A stretch of 64,000 nt of DNA, taken from positions 1 to 64,000 of the forward strand of contig CANMBF010000005.1 of the NCBI GenBank assembly GCA_947496065.1, given 5' to 3'. The first letter of the stretch is position 1. Every line of letters begins with the position of its first letter. This DNA comes from Bacteroidota bacterium. Lineage in GTDB: Bacteria; Bacteroidota; Bacteroidia; NS11-12g; UBA955. The notes under the pieces are model-generated. The model ran no database searches and had not been told where the DNA came from. It saw only the letters and a list, made by a program, of their open reading frames with translations. Below are positions 26,955 through 36,052 of the stretch, piece after piece. The translations under genes were made by a program, and so were the position numbers.

Positions 26955-27482
26955 ATGGGTATGAATTTAATGGCCTTCCCAACCGACATCGTGATTAGAA
27001 CCACTTCTGTGTATCTTTTTTTAATCATAGGACTGCTATTGTTTGGCAAAAAGGAACTATCTCAATTGAGCATTACCGATCTTGTTTTTATATTACTGAT
27101 TAGCAACTCTGTTCAGAACGCAATGGTTGGCAGCGACTCAAGTTTAGAAGGCGGTTTAATCGCAGCAAGTTTTTTATTTATTCTCAATTTTATTTTTAGA
27201 CGTTTGAATTTCAAATTCAAATTTTTTAGAAAAATATTGGAAGGCGAACCCATCGTACTTATTTATGAAGGTAAATTGATCGATAAAAATATTGCCAAAC
27301 AACAAATCACCCACGAAGAAATCATGTCTGCCATTCGCGAACACGGCTTAAAAACGCCAGAAGATGTCAATTTAAGTATGTTAGAAATTGATGGGAGTAT
27401 CAGTATTATTTCCTATTACGACGAGAAAAAAACACAATTTTTTAGAAAGCGTAAACAAAAGTTTACGAAAAAAGTGCAATAA
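26955..27482 (+). CDS. DUF421 (YetF-like) membrane protein
   Basis: 175 aa. Three hydrophobic N-terminal segments (TSVYLFLIIGLLLFG, ITDLVFILLISNSVQ, GGLIAASFLFILNFIF), then the cytoplasmic DUF421 domain with GEPIVLIYEGKLIDKN, EEIMSAIREHGLKTPEDV and LEIDGSISII. The family is known from Bacillus YetF-type spore and membrane proteins; molecular function is not established. The start at 26955 directly follows the -7 box, so the true initiation codon may be ATG 26961 on a leaderless message. Convergent with the B12/GTPase gene. Confidence 0.88.
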   Translation: MGMNLMAFPTDIVIRTTSVYLFLIIGLLLFGKKELSQLSITDLVFILLISNSVQNAMVGSDSSLEGGLIAASFLFILNFIFRRLNFKFKFFRKILEGEPIVLIYEGKLIDKNIAKQQITHEEIMSAIREHGLKTPEDVNLSMLEIDGSISIISYYDEKKTQFFRKRKQKFTKKVQ

Positions 27483-27490
27483 TTCAGGGT

Positions 27491-28906
27491 TTAAGATTTA
27501 CTTTCTATGATGCGTTTAGCGCCATCTAATTGGTACATTTTCTGCGCAATGTCTGCTTGCTCATCGGCCCATTTATTATACTTGCGAATAGTATCGCTGA
27601 TTTCACTTAAGTAACGGTTGCGGGATGGTGGGATAATAAATACCTTTTCACTCATTTCATCGCTTGCTTTAAAATGCGACATAAAAACAGACCCTGTCTT
27701 GGTATCCAAAGTATCTATAATCGTGCGGTACAATGTATTCATGCCTGGATCATTAAACTGACTAGCAATGGTGCCAAATACAGGCATTGTCTCTGGATCC
27801 GATTCAAATAATTTATGATTGCGTTGGTATTGTTTTTTTACATCCCTTACAGCATCTGCAGCACCTTTTTTATCGAATTTATTAACAGCAATAATATCCG
27901 CAAAATCCAACATGTCAATTTTCTCTAATTGTGTAGCAGCACCATATTCAGGTGTCATCACATAAAGGGTTGCATCACTGTGGTCGGTTATCTCTGTATC
28001 GCTCTGACCAATACCGCTGGTTTCTAATAAAATCAAATCGTATTGGGCCGCTTTTAGAATTAACAAGGCATCGTCCACATGCTTGCTCAAAGCCAAATTG
28101 CTTTGACGGGTCGCCAATGAGCGCATGTATACACGGGCGTTTTTAATACTGTTCATGCGAATTCTATCGCCCAATAAGGCTCCACCTGTTTTGCGCTTAC
28201 TTGGATCAACAGAAATAATACCAATGGTTTTATCTTTAAAATCGAATAAGAATCTGCGAACAAATTCATCGACTAAACTGCTTTTACCTGCACCACCCGT
28301 ACCTGTAATACCCATTACTGGCACCTTTTTTTGATTGGCCAATTGGCTCAATTCTTCGCGGTATTTTACAAATGCATCAGGATAATTCTCAGCACAAGAA
28401 ATCAATTCCGCAATGGCTTTTGGATTTCTTTCGGCAATATGCTTTAAATCTGGTTTTACATCTTTGCCAGTTGGATAATCCGATTGTCTCACCAAATCAT
28501 TGATCATACCTTGCAAACCCATCGCTCTGCCATCATCTGGATGGTAAATTCTTGCAATTCCATAGGCTTGTAAGTCGGCTATCTCTTCAGGTAAAATCGT
28601 ACCACCACCACCTGCAAAAATTTTAATATGACCTGCGCCTTTCTGTTGTAACAAATCATACATGTATTTAAAATATTCGTTGTGACCACCTTGGTAACTG
28701 GTCATGGCGATAGAATTGGCATCTTCTTGTATCGCAGTATCTACAACCTCTTCGGCTGTTCGATCGTGTCCCAAATGAATGACCTCGCAACCTGTTGCTT
28801 GGATAATTCTGCGCATTACATTAATGGCAGCATCGTGCCCATCGAATAAAGATGCAGCCGTTACAATTCTTACTTTATTTTGAGGTTGATATACACTTAC
28901 TTCCAT
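27491..28906 (-). CDS. B12-binding plus MeaB-type GTPase protein, IcmF N-terminal half
   Basis: 471 aa. Residues 10-135 are a cobalamin-binding domain with [15 protein letters not shown] (His 24 as the cobalt ligand) and [13 protein letters not shown]. Residues 195-420 are a MeaB/ArgK G-domain: [17 protein letters not shown] (199-215), [29 protein letters not shown] and NKFDKKGA. This order is that of IcmF, the fused isobutyryl-CoA mutase, which in full length is about 1100 aa. Here the protein stops in the linker (AKRIIESKS) and lacks the substrate-binding mutase barrel. It may work with a separately encoded mutase as B12 carrier and chaperone. An intact stop and terminal position next to a convergent gene argue against a sequencing frameshift inside the window. 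Confidence 0.85.
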   Translation of the reverse strand: MEVSVYQPQNKVRIVTAASLFDGHDAAINVMRRIIQATGCEVIHLGHDRTAEEVVDTAIQEDANSIAMTSYQGGHNEYFKYMYDLLQQKGAGHIKIFAGGGGTILPEEIADLQAYGIARIYHPDDGRAMGLQGMINDLVRQSDYPTGKDVKPDLKHIAERNPKAIAELISCAENYPDAFVKYREELSQLANQKKVPVMGITGTGGAGKSSLVDEFVRRFLFDFKDKTIGIISVDPSKRKTGGALLGDRIRMNSIKNARVYMRSLATRQSNLALSKHVDDALLILKAAQYDLILLETSGIGQSDTEITDHSDATLYVMTPEYGAATQLEKIDMLDFADIIAVNKFDKKGAADAVRDVKKQYQRNHKLFESDPETMPVFGTIASQFNDPGMNTLYRTIIDTLDTKTGSVFMSHFKASDEMSEKVFIIPPSRNRYLSEISDTIRKYNKWADEQADIAQKMYQLDGAKRIIESKS

Positions 28907-28932
28907 GGGTTGCTTCGTCTAATTTTAAGACA

Positions 28933-28940
28933 ACAAAACT
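28933..28940 (-). promoter_or_regulatory. -7 box for the B12/GTPase gene
   Basis: The minus strand reads TAGTTTTG (TAnnTTTG), 26 nt before the ATG. No -33 TTG at the usual spacing. Confidence 0.5.
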
Positions 28941-28974
28941 ACAAAAAAAAAATTAATTTCTTTGCGCCACCTCT

Positions 28975-29559
28975 TTAGCCATTGAAAACAGCCAATTCCT
29001 GAATAAATTTTGAAACAGGAAAACCCATCACATTGTAATAACACCCTTCGATTTTTTGAATGCCTACATACCCAATAAACTCTTGAATACCGTAGGCGCC
29101 CGCCTTATCTAAAGGTTGATAATGCGCAAGGTAATAGTCTATCATTTCATCTGAAATAATATTGAAATACACGTGACTTTCGTCATAGAACAAATGGCTT
29201 TTTTGATAACTGCGAACGCATACCGCAGTATAAACCGTATGCATTTTGCCGGAAATTTTCTGCAACATGCGTTTAGCCTCTGCCATATCGAGAGGCTTAT
29301 TAAGCACTTCGTCGGCTAACCAAACCACCGTGTCGGCTGCAACGAGTAACTCATTCTCCAGCACTATTGGTGCGTAGGCCAAGTTCTTTTTTTGAGCTAA
29401 GTACATCGGAATTTCATGTGCTTTTAATTCGGTATCGAAATTTTCTTCTACATCAATTTTGATGAGTTCAGTTTCAAAACCACTATGACTTAAAAGCATT
29501 TGTCTGCGCGGACTCTGAGACGCTAATAAGATTTTATATTTAAAAAAAGGGGGTAACAT
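28975..29559 (-). CDS. maf: Maf family nucleoside triphosphate pyrophosphatase
   Basis: 194 aa. ILLASQSPRRQMLLSHSGF at the N-terminus is the Maf signature. The catalytic region VAADTVVWL, KPLDMAEAKRMLQKISGK and DKAGAYGIQEF is intact. Family members hydrolyse dTTP/UTP and modified nucleotides and have been linked to septum formation. It lies 3 bp downstream of the UbiA gene, in one operon. Confidence 0.94.
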   Translation of the reverse strand: MLPPFFKYKILLASQSPRRQMLLSHSGFETELIKIDVEENFDTELKAHEIPMYLAQKKNLAYAPIVLENELLVAADTVVWLADEVLNKPLDMAEAKRMLQKISGKMHTVYTAVCVRSYQKSHLFYDESHVYFNIISDEMIDYYLAHYQPLDKAGAYGIQEFIGYVGIQKIEGCYYNVMGFPVSKFIQELAVFNG

Positions 29560-29562
29560 GTT

Positions 29563-30411
29563 TTAACTAAAAATTAAATTGATAACACCCACCACCATAA
29601 TATACTTCATCAATTTACTCGACTCTAAATACGCTTCTTTGTGTTTCGCGTTGGCCACATGGTTGATAAAGTAAAACAAAGAAAGTGTAATCAAACCCAT
29701 GATTAATGAACTGGTGCGCATGCCTATGCCCCAGGCCAAAACAGAATACAAACCAGATAATAAAATTTGCATGCCCAATAAAACATATAGAAACACTTTA
29801 GCGCCGCGCTCGCCCATTAAAATTGGGTATGTATGATAACCTGCTGCTTTATCGCCTTCAATGTCTTGCAAGTCCTTCACGATTTCGCGAATTAAACTGG
29901 TAAAAAAAGCAAATAAAATATAGCCTGTAAAATTCAACATGCCCGAACGGGTTTCGAACGAGGCGATGAGTAAACAAGAAGCCACCACTGCGGCACTGCA
30001 AAGCGCAACAAATAAATTGCCAATCAAAGGCAGAGCTTTAAACTTAAGCGCATAAAGGGCCAATAACAAAGTGATACTGATGTTAATATTAAAGTATGTA
30101 AAACTGAAACGCCATGAGATCAACAAAGAAATAATGGCAAGCACAGCATACAATACCCATGCTTGTAATTTTGTAATCGTTTTACCAACTGTAACCCTCT
30201 CTGGTTTATTAATGCTATCTGTTAAAGTGTCGTAAATATCATTGATGACATAGCCTGCCGCAGCTGTTAGCACGGCTGGTAAAATTAACAACAAGGCATT
30301 GAACCAATAATCTACTGCATTCTCATCTTTAAACTTGTATAACACAATGAACATCGTCAATGCAACGATTAAAAGATTCACTGGTCGAACAATCTTTATT
30401 TTCTTTATCAC
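29563..30411 (-). CDS. UbiA-family prenyltransferase, possibly geranylgeranylglycerol-phosphate type
   Basis: 282 aa, eight or nine TM segments. First Asp-rich motif GYVINDIYDTLTDSINKP and second KDLQDIEGDKAAGYHTYP, both Mg-prenyl-diphosphate sites. The protein opens VIKKIKIVRPVNLLI, so GTG at 30411 is preferred. The alternative TTG at 30444 adds eleven poorly matching residues and lies in the -33 element. CACTTTTG (30416-30423, minus) with TTG (30442-30444) 18 nt away puts the transcription start at the GTG. Bacteroidota relatives next to maf are often named GGGP synthase-like transferases; the acceptor cannot be read here. Confidence 0.85.
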   Translation of the reverse strand: MIKKIKIVRPVNLLIVALTMFIVLYKFKDENAVDYWFNALLLILPAVLTAAAGYVINDIYDTLTDSINKPERVTVGKTITKLQAWVLYAVLAIISLLISWRFSFTYFNINISITLLLALYALKFKALPLIGNLFVALCSAAVVASCLLIASFETRSGMLNFTGYILFAFFTSLIREIVKDLQDIEGDKAAGYHTYPILMGERGAKVFLYVLLGMQILLSGLYSVLAWGIGMRTSSLIMGLITLSLFYFINHVANAKHKEAYLESSKLMKYIMVVGVINLIFS

Positions 30412-30415
30412 CTTA

Positions 30416-30444
30416 CAAAAGTGCAGATAAATTTTATTTTGCAA
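30416..30444 (-). promoter_or_regulatory. Promoter of the ubiA-maf operon, leaderless candidate
   Basis: On the minus strand, TTG (30442-30444), 18 nt, CACTTTTG (30416-30423; one mismatch to TAnnTTTG). The box ends four nt before the GTG start at 30411. Confidence 0.5.
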
Positions 30445-30462
30445 TTAATTATCTTCGCACAT

Positions 30463-31095
30463 ATGTTAAAAACCAATTGGTGGCTCGTACCCTGTTTATA
30501 CCTCATCTCAATTTGGTTGGTTTTTGTACTGCAACATCACAACGATTTCACCAATACGTTGGCCTTGTACCCGCGGGATAAAGGACATTTATTAGGCATC
30601 CTTACTACTGTGTTTTTGCACGATGATTTATTGCACATTGCTTCAAATTCACTGCCTTTAATTGTTGGCATGTTGAGTCTCTATTATTTTTATAATGATA
30701 TCGCTATTAAAGTTACGCTTATCTGCCATGTCGCCACAGGTATTTTGATTTGGATTTTTGCACGACCGGCCTATCATATTGGCGCCAGTGGCATGGTGTA
30801 TGCGTTGGTTGTTTTTCTGCTCAGTAGTGGCTTTATTAGAAACAATAAACAACTGAAATTTTTAGCGCTTGCGGTCTTGAGTATACAAAGTGGTTTAATT
30901 TGGGGCGTTATACCCCAAGGCAATAACATCAGTTGGGAAAGCCATTTAATGGGTGCGCTAGTTGGCCTTATTACAGCCATTATCTATAGAAACCAAGGAC
31001 CTCCGCCCGATAAAAAGTTTCAATGGAACGAAGAACCCCACCCGCACCATCAGCATGATGAGTACGAGAAATTCGGGCATCACCACCATTCCTAA
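30463..31095 (+). CDS. Rhomboid family intramembrane serine protease
   Basis: 210 aa with about six TM segments. The catalytic Ser is in HIGASGMVYAL (Ser 109) and the catalytic His in SWESHLMGALVG (His 161). The loop motif HDDLLHIASNSLPL is also conserved. It cleaves membrane proteins within the bilayer; substrate unknown. The C-terminal 25 residues form a His-rich cytoplasmic tail (PHPHHQHDEYEKFGHHHHS). A GTG at 30421 is in frame but ATG 30463 gives the expected start. The stop is 1 bp from that of the convergent DUF1573 gene. Confidence 0.92.
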   Translation: MLKTNWWLVPCLYLISIWLVFVLQHHNDFTNTLALYPRDKGHLLGILTTVFLHDDLLHIASNSLPLIVGMLSLYYFYNDIAIKVTLICHVATGILIWIFARPAYHIGASGMVYALVVFLLSSGFIRNNKQLKFLALAVLSIQSGLIWGVIPQGNNISWESHLMGALVGLITAIIYRNQGPPPDKKFQWNEEPHPHHQHDEYEKFGHHHHS

Positions 31096-31096
31096 T

Positions 31097-31552
31097 TTAA
31101 TGCTTTTTTGAGGCCCCTTTTTTCTTGGGTGATTTTTTCTTGCTTTGTTGACCTCTTTGTATGGGCGATTTTTTGATAATCGTGGCCTTAAAACGCGCAT
31201 AATTTTCAGGAGCATTCGAAATAATAATAACTTCTTTCACTACATCGTGGCCACCCCATCCAACACTTAAAAACTCAACATGTATCACACCGCGTTCACC
31301 TGGCTTAATAGCGCTCTTGGTAAATGAAGGATGTGTACATCCACAAGCAGGCCAAGCTTGTTTAATAATTAAATCGGCTGTACCAACATTCGTAAAATTA
31401 AAATCATAACGCACGGTATCACCTTCTTGAACAATGCCAAAATCCGCAGTATCCTTATCGAATTTAATTACCGGAAAACCTTCCGTTTGCGCTTTGGTTG
31501 CGAATGAAAAGCAAAGTAGAAAATAAAATAAAAGGCTTCTTTTGTCGAACAT
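31097..31552 (-). CDS. Exported DUF1573 protein with Lys-rich tail
   Basis: 151 aa with a signal peptide (FYFLLCFSFATKAQ). The DUF1573 domain (IKFDKDTADFGIVQEGD, YDFNFTNVGTADLIIKQAWPACGC, IKPGERGVIHVEF) is a small Ig-like fold common in secreted Bacteroidota proteins. The last 25 residues are very basic (QQSKKKSPKKKGASKKH). The TTG nine nt upstream is less likely than ATG 31552. It lies divergent from the M13 gene, with only 38 nt between starts. Confidence 0.88.
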   Translation of the reverse strand: MFDKRSLLFYFLLCFSFATKAQTEGFPVIKFDKDTADFGIVQEGDTVRYDFNFTNVGTADLIIKQAWPACGCTHPSFTKSAIKPGERGVIHVEFLSVGWGGHDVVKEVIIISNAPENYARFKATIIKKSPIQRGQQSKKKSPKKKGASKKH

Positions 31553-31590
31553 CTTGTTCAAATTTACTAAAAAAAACTTATTCTTGCTTC

Positions 31591-33648
31591 ATGATTTTAA
31601 ATTACACCAAAATTTTAGTGGCTGCCACTGTTGCAACAACTATTATGAGCTGCAATAACGCACCAAAAACCATGCAAGAATCTAAAGAAAAAGTAATTCC
31701 AGCGTTCGATACAACATCGCTCGACAAAACGGTGCGCCCTCAAGATGATTTTGACGGTTATGCCAATGGTAACTGGAAAAAATTAAATCCTATTCCTGCA
31801 ACCGATGGTACATGGGGTGCTTTCCATATCATCGATAAAGAAAATAGCGAGGTTAAACTCAAAGGCATTATCGATGAGGTTCTAAAAATCAAAGAAGCGA
31901 AAGAAGGCAGCGATGAGCAAAAAATTGGTGACATGTACCGCTCTTACATGGATACTTTACAAATAGAAAAACTAGGTTTATCTCCACTTAAAACCTATAT
32001 CGATAAAATTGATAAAATTGCCAACCTTACCGATTGGATGGCTGTGAATGGCGAACTACAAATGATAGGTGTAAGTTCTGTCATGGGTATTTATGTTGAT
32101 GCCGACGACCGTAACAGCAAAATGAATGCTGTTAAATGGGTTCAAAACGGCTTGAGTTTAAATGAAAAAAGCTATTACAGCGGTAACGATGAACGCATGA
32201 AAATGATTCGCACTGAATTCGTAAAACACGTTGACAATACTTTTAATTTAACAGGCAAAGCAACACCAGAAGCAGGTGAAATAATCTTGAATTTTGAAAC
32301 CAGTTTAGCAAAAATACAATTGAGCAATGTTGAACTGCGCGACCCAATTAAAACGTATAACAAAATTAGTACGGCCGATTTAAAAACATTGTCGAAAAAT
32401 GCAGATTGGGCTTTGTTCTCTAGCAAACAAAACATCGTAAGTGACACCATCATTGTACAAAACAAAAAGTATTTTACCGATGTAAATACCTTGTTGACCC
32501 GCACCGATATTAATACACTTAAATTGTATACCTACTACAAATTAATCAATGCCTTTGGTTACTATCTACCAAAAAATATCAAAGTAGAACGCTTTAATTT
32601 TTATGGCACCACCATGGCGGGTATCAAAGAGCAAAAGAAAAGAGCCATTCAGGCCATCGATGTAACCGAAGGGGTCGGCAATGGCAACATCATCGGTCGT
32701 TTATATGTCAAGCAATTCTTCCCAGAATCTTCTAAAAAGAAAATGGTTGAAATGATAGAAAATGTAAGAACCGTTTATGGCGAAAGAATCGATCAATTAA
32801 CTTGGATGACCGATAGCACGAAATTAATGGCCAAGAAAAAATTGTCAACCTTTACTTATAAAATTGGTTATCCTGACAAATGGGAAGACTATTCTAATAT
32901 CACAGTTAAACCAAATGCTTTGATTGAAAACATTATTGCCAATACCCTTTGGAACCACAATAAAATGTTAAGTGATATTGGCCAACCAGTTGACAAAGAA
33001 CGATGGGGCTTTTCGCCACAAACTGTGAATGCCTATTACAATCCATTGAACAACGAAGTGGTATTCCCTGCAGGTATTTTACAAGCGCCATTCTTCAATC
33101 CGAATGCCGACGATGCCATTAATTACGGCGGCATTATTGCAGTGATTGGTCACGAGTTTACCCATGGTTTCGACGACCAAGGTGCACAATATGATGAGGT
33201 CGGTAACCTTCGCAATTGGTGGAGCGAACAAGACCTTGCCAATTTCCAAGGCTTAAGTAAAAGTTACATCAATTACTTTGGTGCTTTTGAACCAATCAAA
33301 GGGGTTCACATTAATGGTGAATTAACCATAGGCGAAAACATTGCAGATCTTGGCGGTTTAACATTGGCCTACAACGCTTTGCTGCGTTCATTAAAAGGCA
33401 AACCTGAGCCAGCGAAAATAGATGGCTTTACTTGGCAACAACGTTTCTTTTTAAGTTGGGCCCAAGTATGGCACAACAATATTAAAGACGAAGAATTGAG
33501 AAACAGATTGCAAACCGATCCACACTCACCAGCGCGTTACCGAATTAACGGACCATTGAAACATTTACAAGAATTCTATGATGCATTCGGAGTGAAAGAA
33601 GGCGATGCCATGTGGATTCCAGTAAGCGAAAGAGTTAAAATCTGGTAA
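31591..33648 (+). CDS. M13 family metallopeptidase (PepO/neprilysin-like), lipoprotein
   Basis: 685 aa. The start at 31591 gives a lipoprotein signal peptide with lipobox IMSC (Cys 21); the frame upstream overlaps DUF1573 and lacks family similarity. Mature part: DDFDGYANGNW at the start of M13 proteins, zinc site VIGHEFTHGFDDQG (HEFTH 521-525), the third ligand in GENIADLGG (E582, D586), NAYYNPLNNEVVFPAGIL and the C-terminal HSPARYRING. It cleaves peptides at hydrophobic residues in the periplasm or outer leaflet. Monocistronic or co-transcribed with the deacetylase 31 bp downstream. Confidence 0.95.
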   Translation: MILNYTKILVAATVATTIMSCNNAPKTMQESKEKVIPAFDTTSLDKTVRPQDDFDGYANGNWKKLNPIPATDGTWGAFHIIDKENSEVKLKGIIDEVLKIKEAKEGSDEQKIGDMYRSYMDTLQIEKLGLSPLKTYIDKIDKIANLTDWMAVNGELQMIGVSSVMGIYVDADDRNSKMNAVKWVQNGLSLNEKSYYSGNDERMKMIRTEFVKHVDNTFNLTGKATPEAGEIILNFETSLAKIQLSNVELRDPIKTYNKISTADLKTLSKNADWALFSSKQNIVSDTIIVQNKKYFTDVNTLLTRTDINTLKLYTYYKLINAFGYYLPKNIKVERFNFYGTTMAGIKEQKKRAIQAIDVTEGVGNGNIIGRLYVKQFFPESSKKKMVEMIENVRTVYGERIDQLTWMTDSTKLMAKKKLSTFTYKIGYPDKWEDYSNITVKPNALIENIIANTLWNHNKMLSDIGQPVDKERWGFSPQTVNAYYNPLNNEVVFPAGILQAPFFNPNADDAINYGGIIAVIGHEFTHGFDDQGAQYDEVGNLRNWWSEQDLANFQGLSKSYINYFGAFEPIKGVHINGELTIGENIADLGGLTLAYNALLRSLKGKPEPAKIDGFTWQQRFFLSWAQVWHNNIKDEELRNRLQTDPHSPARYRINGPLKHLQEFYDAFGVKEGDAMWIPVSERVKIW

Positions 33649-33679
33649 GCACAAAACTTCATCTACCACCTACTTTTAA

Positions 33680-34291
33680 ATGCTTTGGTACCAATCTATA
33701 CCGCACTGGTTTCAACAATTGTTCGGTCGATTTACCTGGCATATTCCCAATCAAAACAAGACTGTATATCTTACTTTTGATGATGGTCCGCACCCTGAAA
33801 TTACCCCATGGGTACTGAAGGAATTAGCTCAATTTAATTACAAAGCCACCTTTTTTTGTGTAGGTGATAATGTCAGACAATTTCCCGAAACTTATCATGC
33901 CATTTTAAATGCGCAACATAAAACAGGCAACCATACCATGCACCACATGAAAGGTTGGAGCAGCGATGACAACAAATACTTAGACAATATAAAATCATGT
34001 GCGCAATACATTAACAGCAATTTATTTCGCCCACCTTATGGCCGCATCAAACGCTCGCAAGCAACAGTCATTGAAAAAGATTATCAAATCATCATGTGGA
34101 GTTTGTTGTCATGCGATTTTGAAAAAAACTTAAATACAGTGGACGCATTAAAAGGTTTAAAAAGAAATACAAAAGCGGGCAGCATTGTTGTGTTTCACGA
34201 TTCGGTGAAAGCAGAGAAAAACCTTAAGACAATGTTACCATTGTATTTACAATTTCTTAATCAAAATGGCTTTACTTGCAAAGTTATATGA
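33680..34291 (+). CDS. Polysaccharide deacetylase (NodB homology domain)
   Basis: 203 aa. Motif 1 TFDDGPHPEITPWVL with catalytic Asp, motif 2 GNHTMHHMKGW with metal His residues, motif 3 RPPYGRIK, and VVFHDSVKAEKNLK near the C-terminus. It removes acetyl groups from N-acetylated sugars such as peptidoglycan or an exopolysaccharide. No clear signal peptide, which is unusual for the family; it may act at the inner membrane. It overlaps the GT2 gene by 4 bp (ATGA), implying joint function in making or modifying one polysaccharide. Confidence 0.92.
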   Translation: MLWYQSIPHWFQQLFGRFTWHIPNQNKTVYLTFDDGPHPEITPWVLKELAQFNYKATFFCVGDNVRQFPETYHAILNAQHKTGNHTMHHMKGWSSDDNKYLDNIKSCAQYINSNLFRPPYGRIKRSQATVIEKDYQIIMWSLLSCDFEKNLNTVDALKGLKRNTKAGSIVVFHDSVKAEKNLKTMLPLYLQFLNQNGFTCKVI

Positions 34292-35400
34292 GTTATTTCT
34301 GTGGTCTGCTGATATTGATTTGTTTGGTCTATATTCTGATTCAAATCTTCTATCTTTTTTTACTTTTAAAAACGCGTTCTGAATCGCATGCGGTATTGAA
34401 TGAATATCCGCAAATAAGTATTCTAGTAGCTGCGCGAAATGAGGAAAACAATATCTTGCATTGCCTACAAAGTTTAGCGCAACTCGATTATCCAAAGGAT
34501 AAAATTGAAATATTAATTGGCAACGATTCAAGTACCGATAACACTGCGGCCATTATTGAAACGTTTATTGCCCAACATTCCCAATTCAAATGCATTCACT
34601 TAACAGGTGATGAATTCCCTCAAACCAAAGGAAAGGCAAGAGTACTAGCGGTTTTAGCCAAAGCAGCCAAAGGCGAAGTGCTAATGATTACTGATGCTGA
34701 TATTCTGGTGAACCCACAATGGGCTAAGGGCATGACCCATGCATTAATTGCATCGAAAAGCGGTTTGGTAGCAGGCGTTACGAATATTAAAGCGCACAAT
34801 TTATTTACCAGTTTTCAGCAAGTCGATTGGTTGTATTTCATGGGTATTTTTTACGCTTTTTCTTCCATCAAAAAACCCATATCGGCAGTTGGAAATAACA
34901 TGGCCTTTTTGAAAAAGGCGTATGATGAAACTGGCGGTTATGAGAACATACCCTTTAGCATCACCGAAGATTATGCCTTATTCAAAGCTATACGCAGCAA
35001 GGGTTATAGTACAATGCAATTAATGAATAAGGAAACCTTATTGTATTCAAAACCCATTGATACTTTTAGTGGTTTAATGCGCCAAAGAAAACGCTGGTTG
35101 GTAGGTGGCCATGATTTACCGACTTATTATCAATTAATGATTTCAATTTTTGGCGCTTGGTACATTGCCTTGCCTATTTTATTGTTCACCAATTATTGGC
35201 TATTGGCCATTGGCATGCTGGTATTCAAAGATTTCATACAACTGTTTCAAATCATGAACATCAATAAAAAATTGAATTTAAAAATAGAACATCCGATGGC
35301 TGTTTTATTTTACGATGTGTATTTGTTTTTAATCATTCCAGCCACTTTGTTTTTCTTTTTCATGCCAGGTAAAACCGTTTGGAAAGGCAGGAAATATTAG
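34288..35400 (+). CDS. Membrane glycosyltransferase family 2
   Basis: 370 aa. An N-terminal TM helix (LLILICLVYILIQIFYLFLLL) is followed by a GT-A domain: ISILVAARNEENNILHCLQSL, GNDSSTDNTA, ITDADILVNP and the QRKRWLVGG motif of processive transferases. At the C-terminus, two or three TM segments (WYIALPILLFTNYW, FYDVYLFLIIPATLF). The start at 34288 overlaps the deacetylase stop; the TTG at 34276 is less likely. With the deacetylase it resembles small exopolysaccharide synthase/deacetylase pairs such as IcaA/IcaB; the sugar made is unknown. Confidence 0.9.
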   Translation: MSYFCGLLILICLVYILIQIFYLFLLLKTRSESHAVLNEYPQISILVAARNEENNILHCLQSLAQLDYPKDKIEILIGNDSSTDNTAAIIETFIAQHSQFKCIHLTGDEFPQTKGKARVLAVLAKAAKGEVLMITDADILVNPQWAKGMTHALIASKSGLVAGVTNIKAHNLFTSFQQVDWLYFMGIFYAFSSIKKPISAVGNNMAFLKKAYDETGGYENIPFSITEDYALFKAIRSKGYSTMQLMNKETLLYSKPIDTFSGLMRQRKRWLVGGHDLPTYYQLMISIFGAWYIALPILLFTNYWLLAIGMLVFKDFIQLFQIMNINKKLNLKIEHPMAVLFYDVYLFLIIPATLFFFFMPGKTVWKGRKY

Positions 35401-35449
35401 AACTTTCCTTGTTTTATTGATTTCAACTATTCTAAAAAACTAGAATGGC

Positions 35450-36052
35450 TTAATGGATCCTATCGCCCCTCAATTCAAGGCTGCGCATGATATCGGCTTC
35501 CATTAATAGAAATTCTTCCCAACGTTTCATGACGTATTCAGCAGGTAAAACAGTTTTTGCCAAATGTATAAATACATGGTAATGCCCTGCCTCGCTTTCC
35601 ATAAATTCTCTGTAAAAAGCTTTCAGTCCTTCGTCTTGTATATGCAAACTCAACAATCTAAACCGCTCGCAACTTCTGGCTTCAATCATTGCGCTTATCA
35701 GCAATTTCTCTACCATGACTTCTTTGGGTTTCAATCCCATTTTTTCTAAGGCAAATAATTTCTTTACATAGTCGTCTTTGCGAGGAGAGAGTAATTTTAG
35801 GTTTCGTTTTTTCAATTCCTCTATCACCATGCGAAAGTGGGCCCATTCTTCTTCAACAATGGGGGTTACCTTATCGATTATCCCATCTACATAAGCGTAT
35901 TTAACAATCAGTGAAATGCCCGTAGTGGCCGCCTTTTGCTCGCACCAAGCGTGGTCGCTTAAGATTTCCTCTATGTTCATCTCAGCAATGTTCACCCAAC
36001 GCGGGTCGGTAGCCATTTGCAGACCAAGTTTTGTTTTTTGATTCTCTTGCAT
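35450..36052 (-). CDS. miaE: tRNA-(ms2io6A)-hydroxylase
   Basis: 200 aa diiron enzyme that hydroxylates 2-methylthio-N6-isopentenyladenosine at tRNA position 37. Carboxylate/His ligands are seen in ILSDHAWCEQKAA, VEEEWAHFRMV, IEARSCERFRLL and ESEAGHYHVFI. The ATG overlaps the stop of the MFS transporter by one base (TGATG), so it is translated from the same mRNA. The substrates for this step (MiaA, MiaB products) must come from elsewhere in the genome. Confidence 0.94.
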   Translation of the reverse strand: MQENQKTKLGLQMATDPRWVNIAEMNIEEILSDHAWCEQKAATTGISLIVKYAYVDGIIDKVTPIVEEEWAHFRMVIEELKKRNLKLLSPRKDDYVKKLFALEKMGLKPKEVMVEKLLISAMIEARSCERFRLLSLHIQDEGLKAFYREFMESEAGHYHVFIHLAKTVLPAEYVMKRWEEFLLMEADIMRSLELRGDRIH

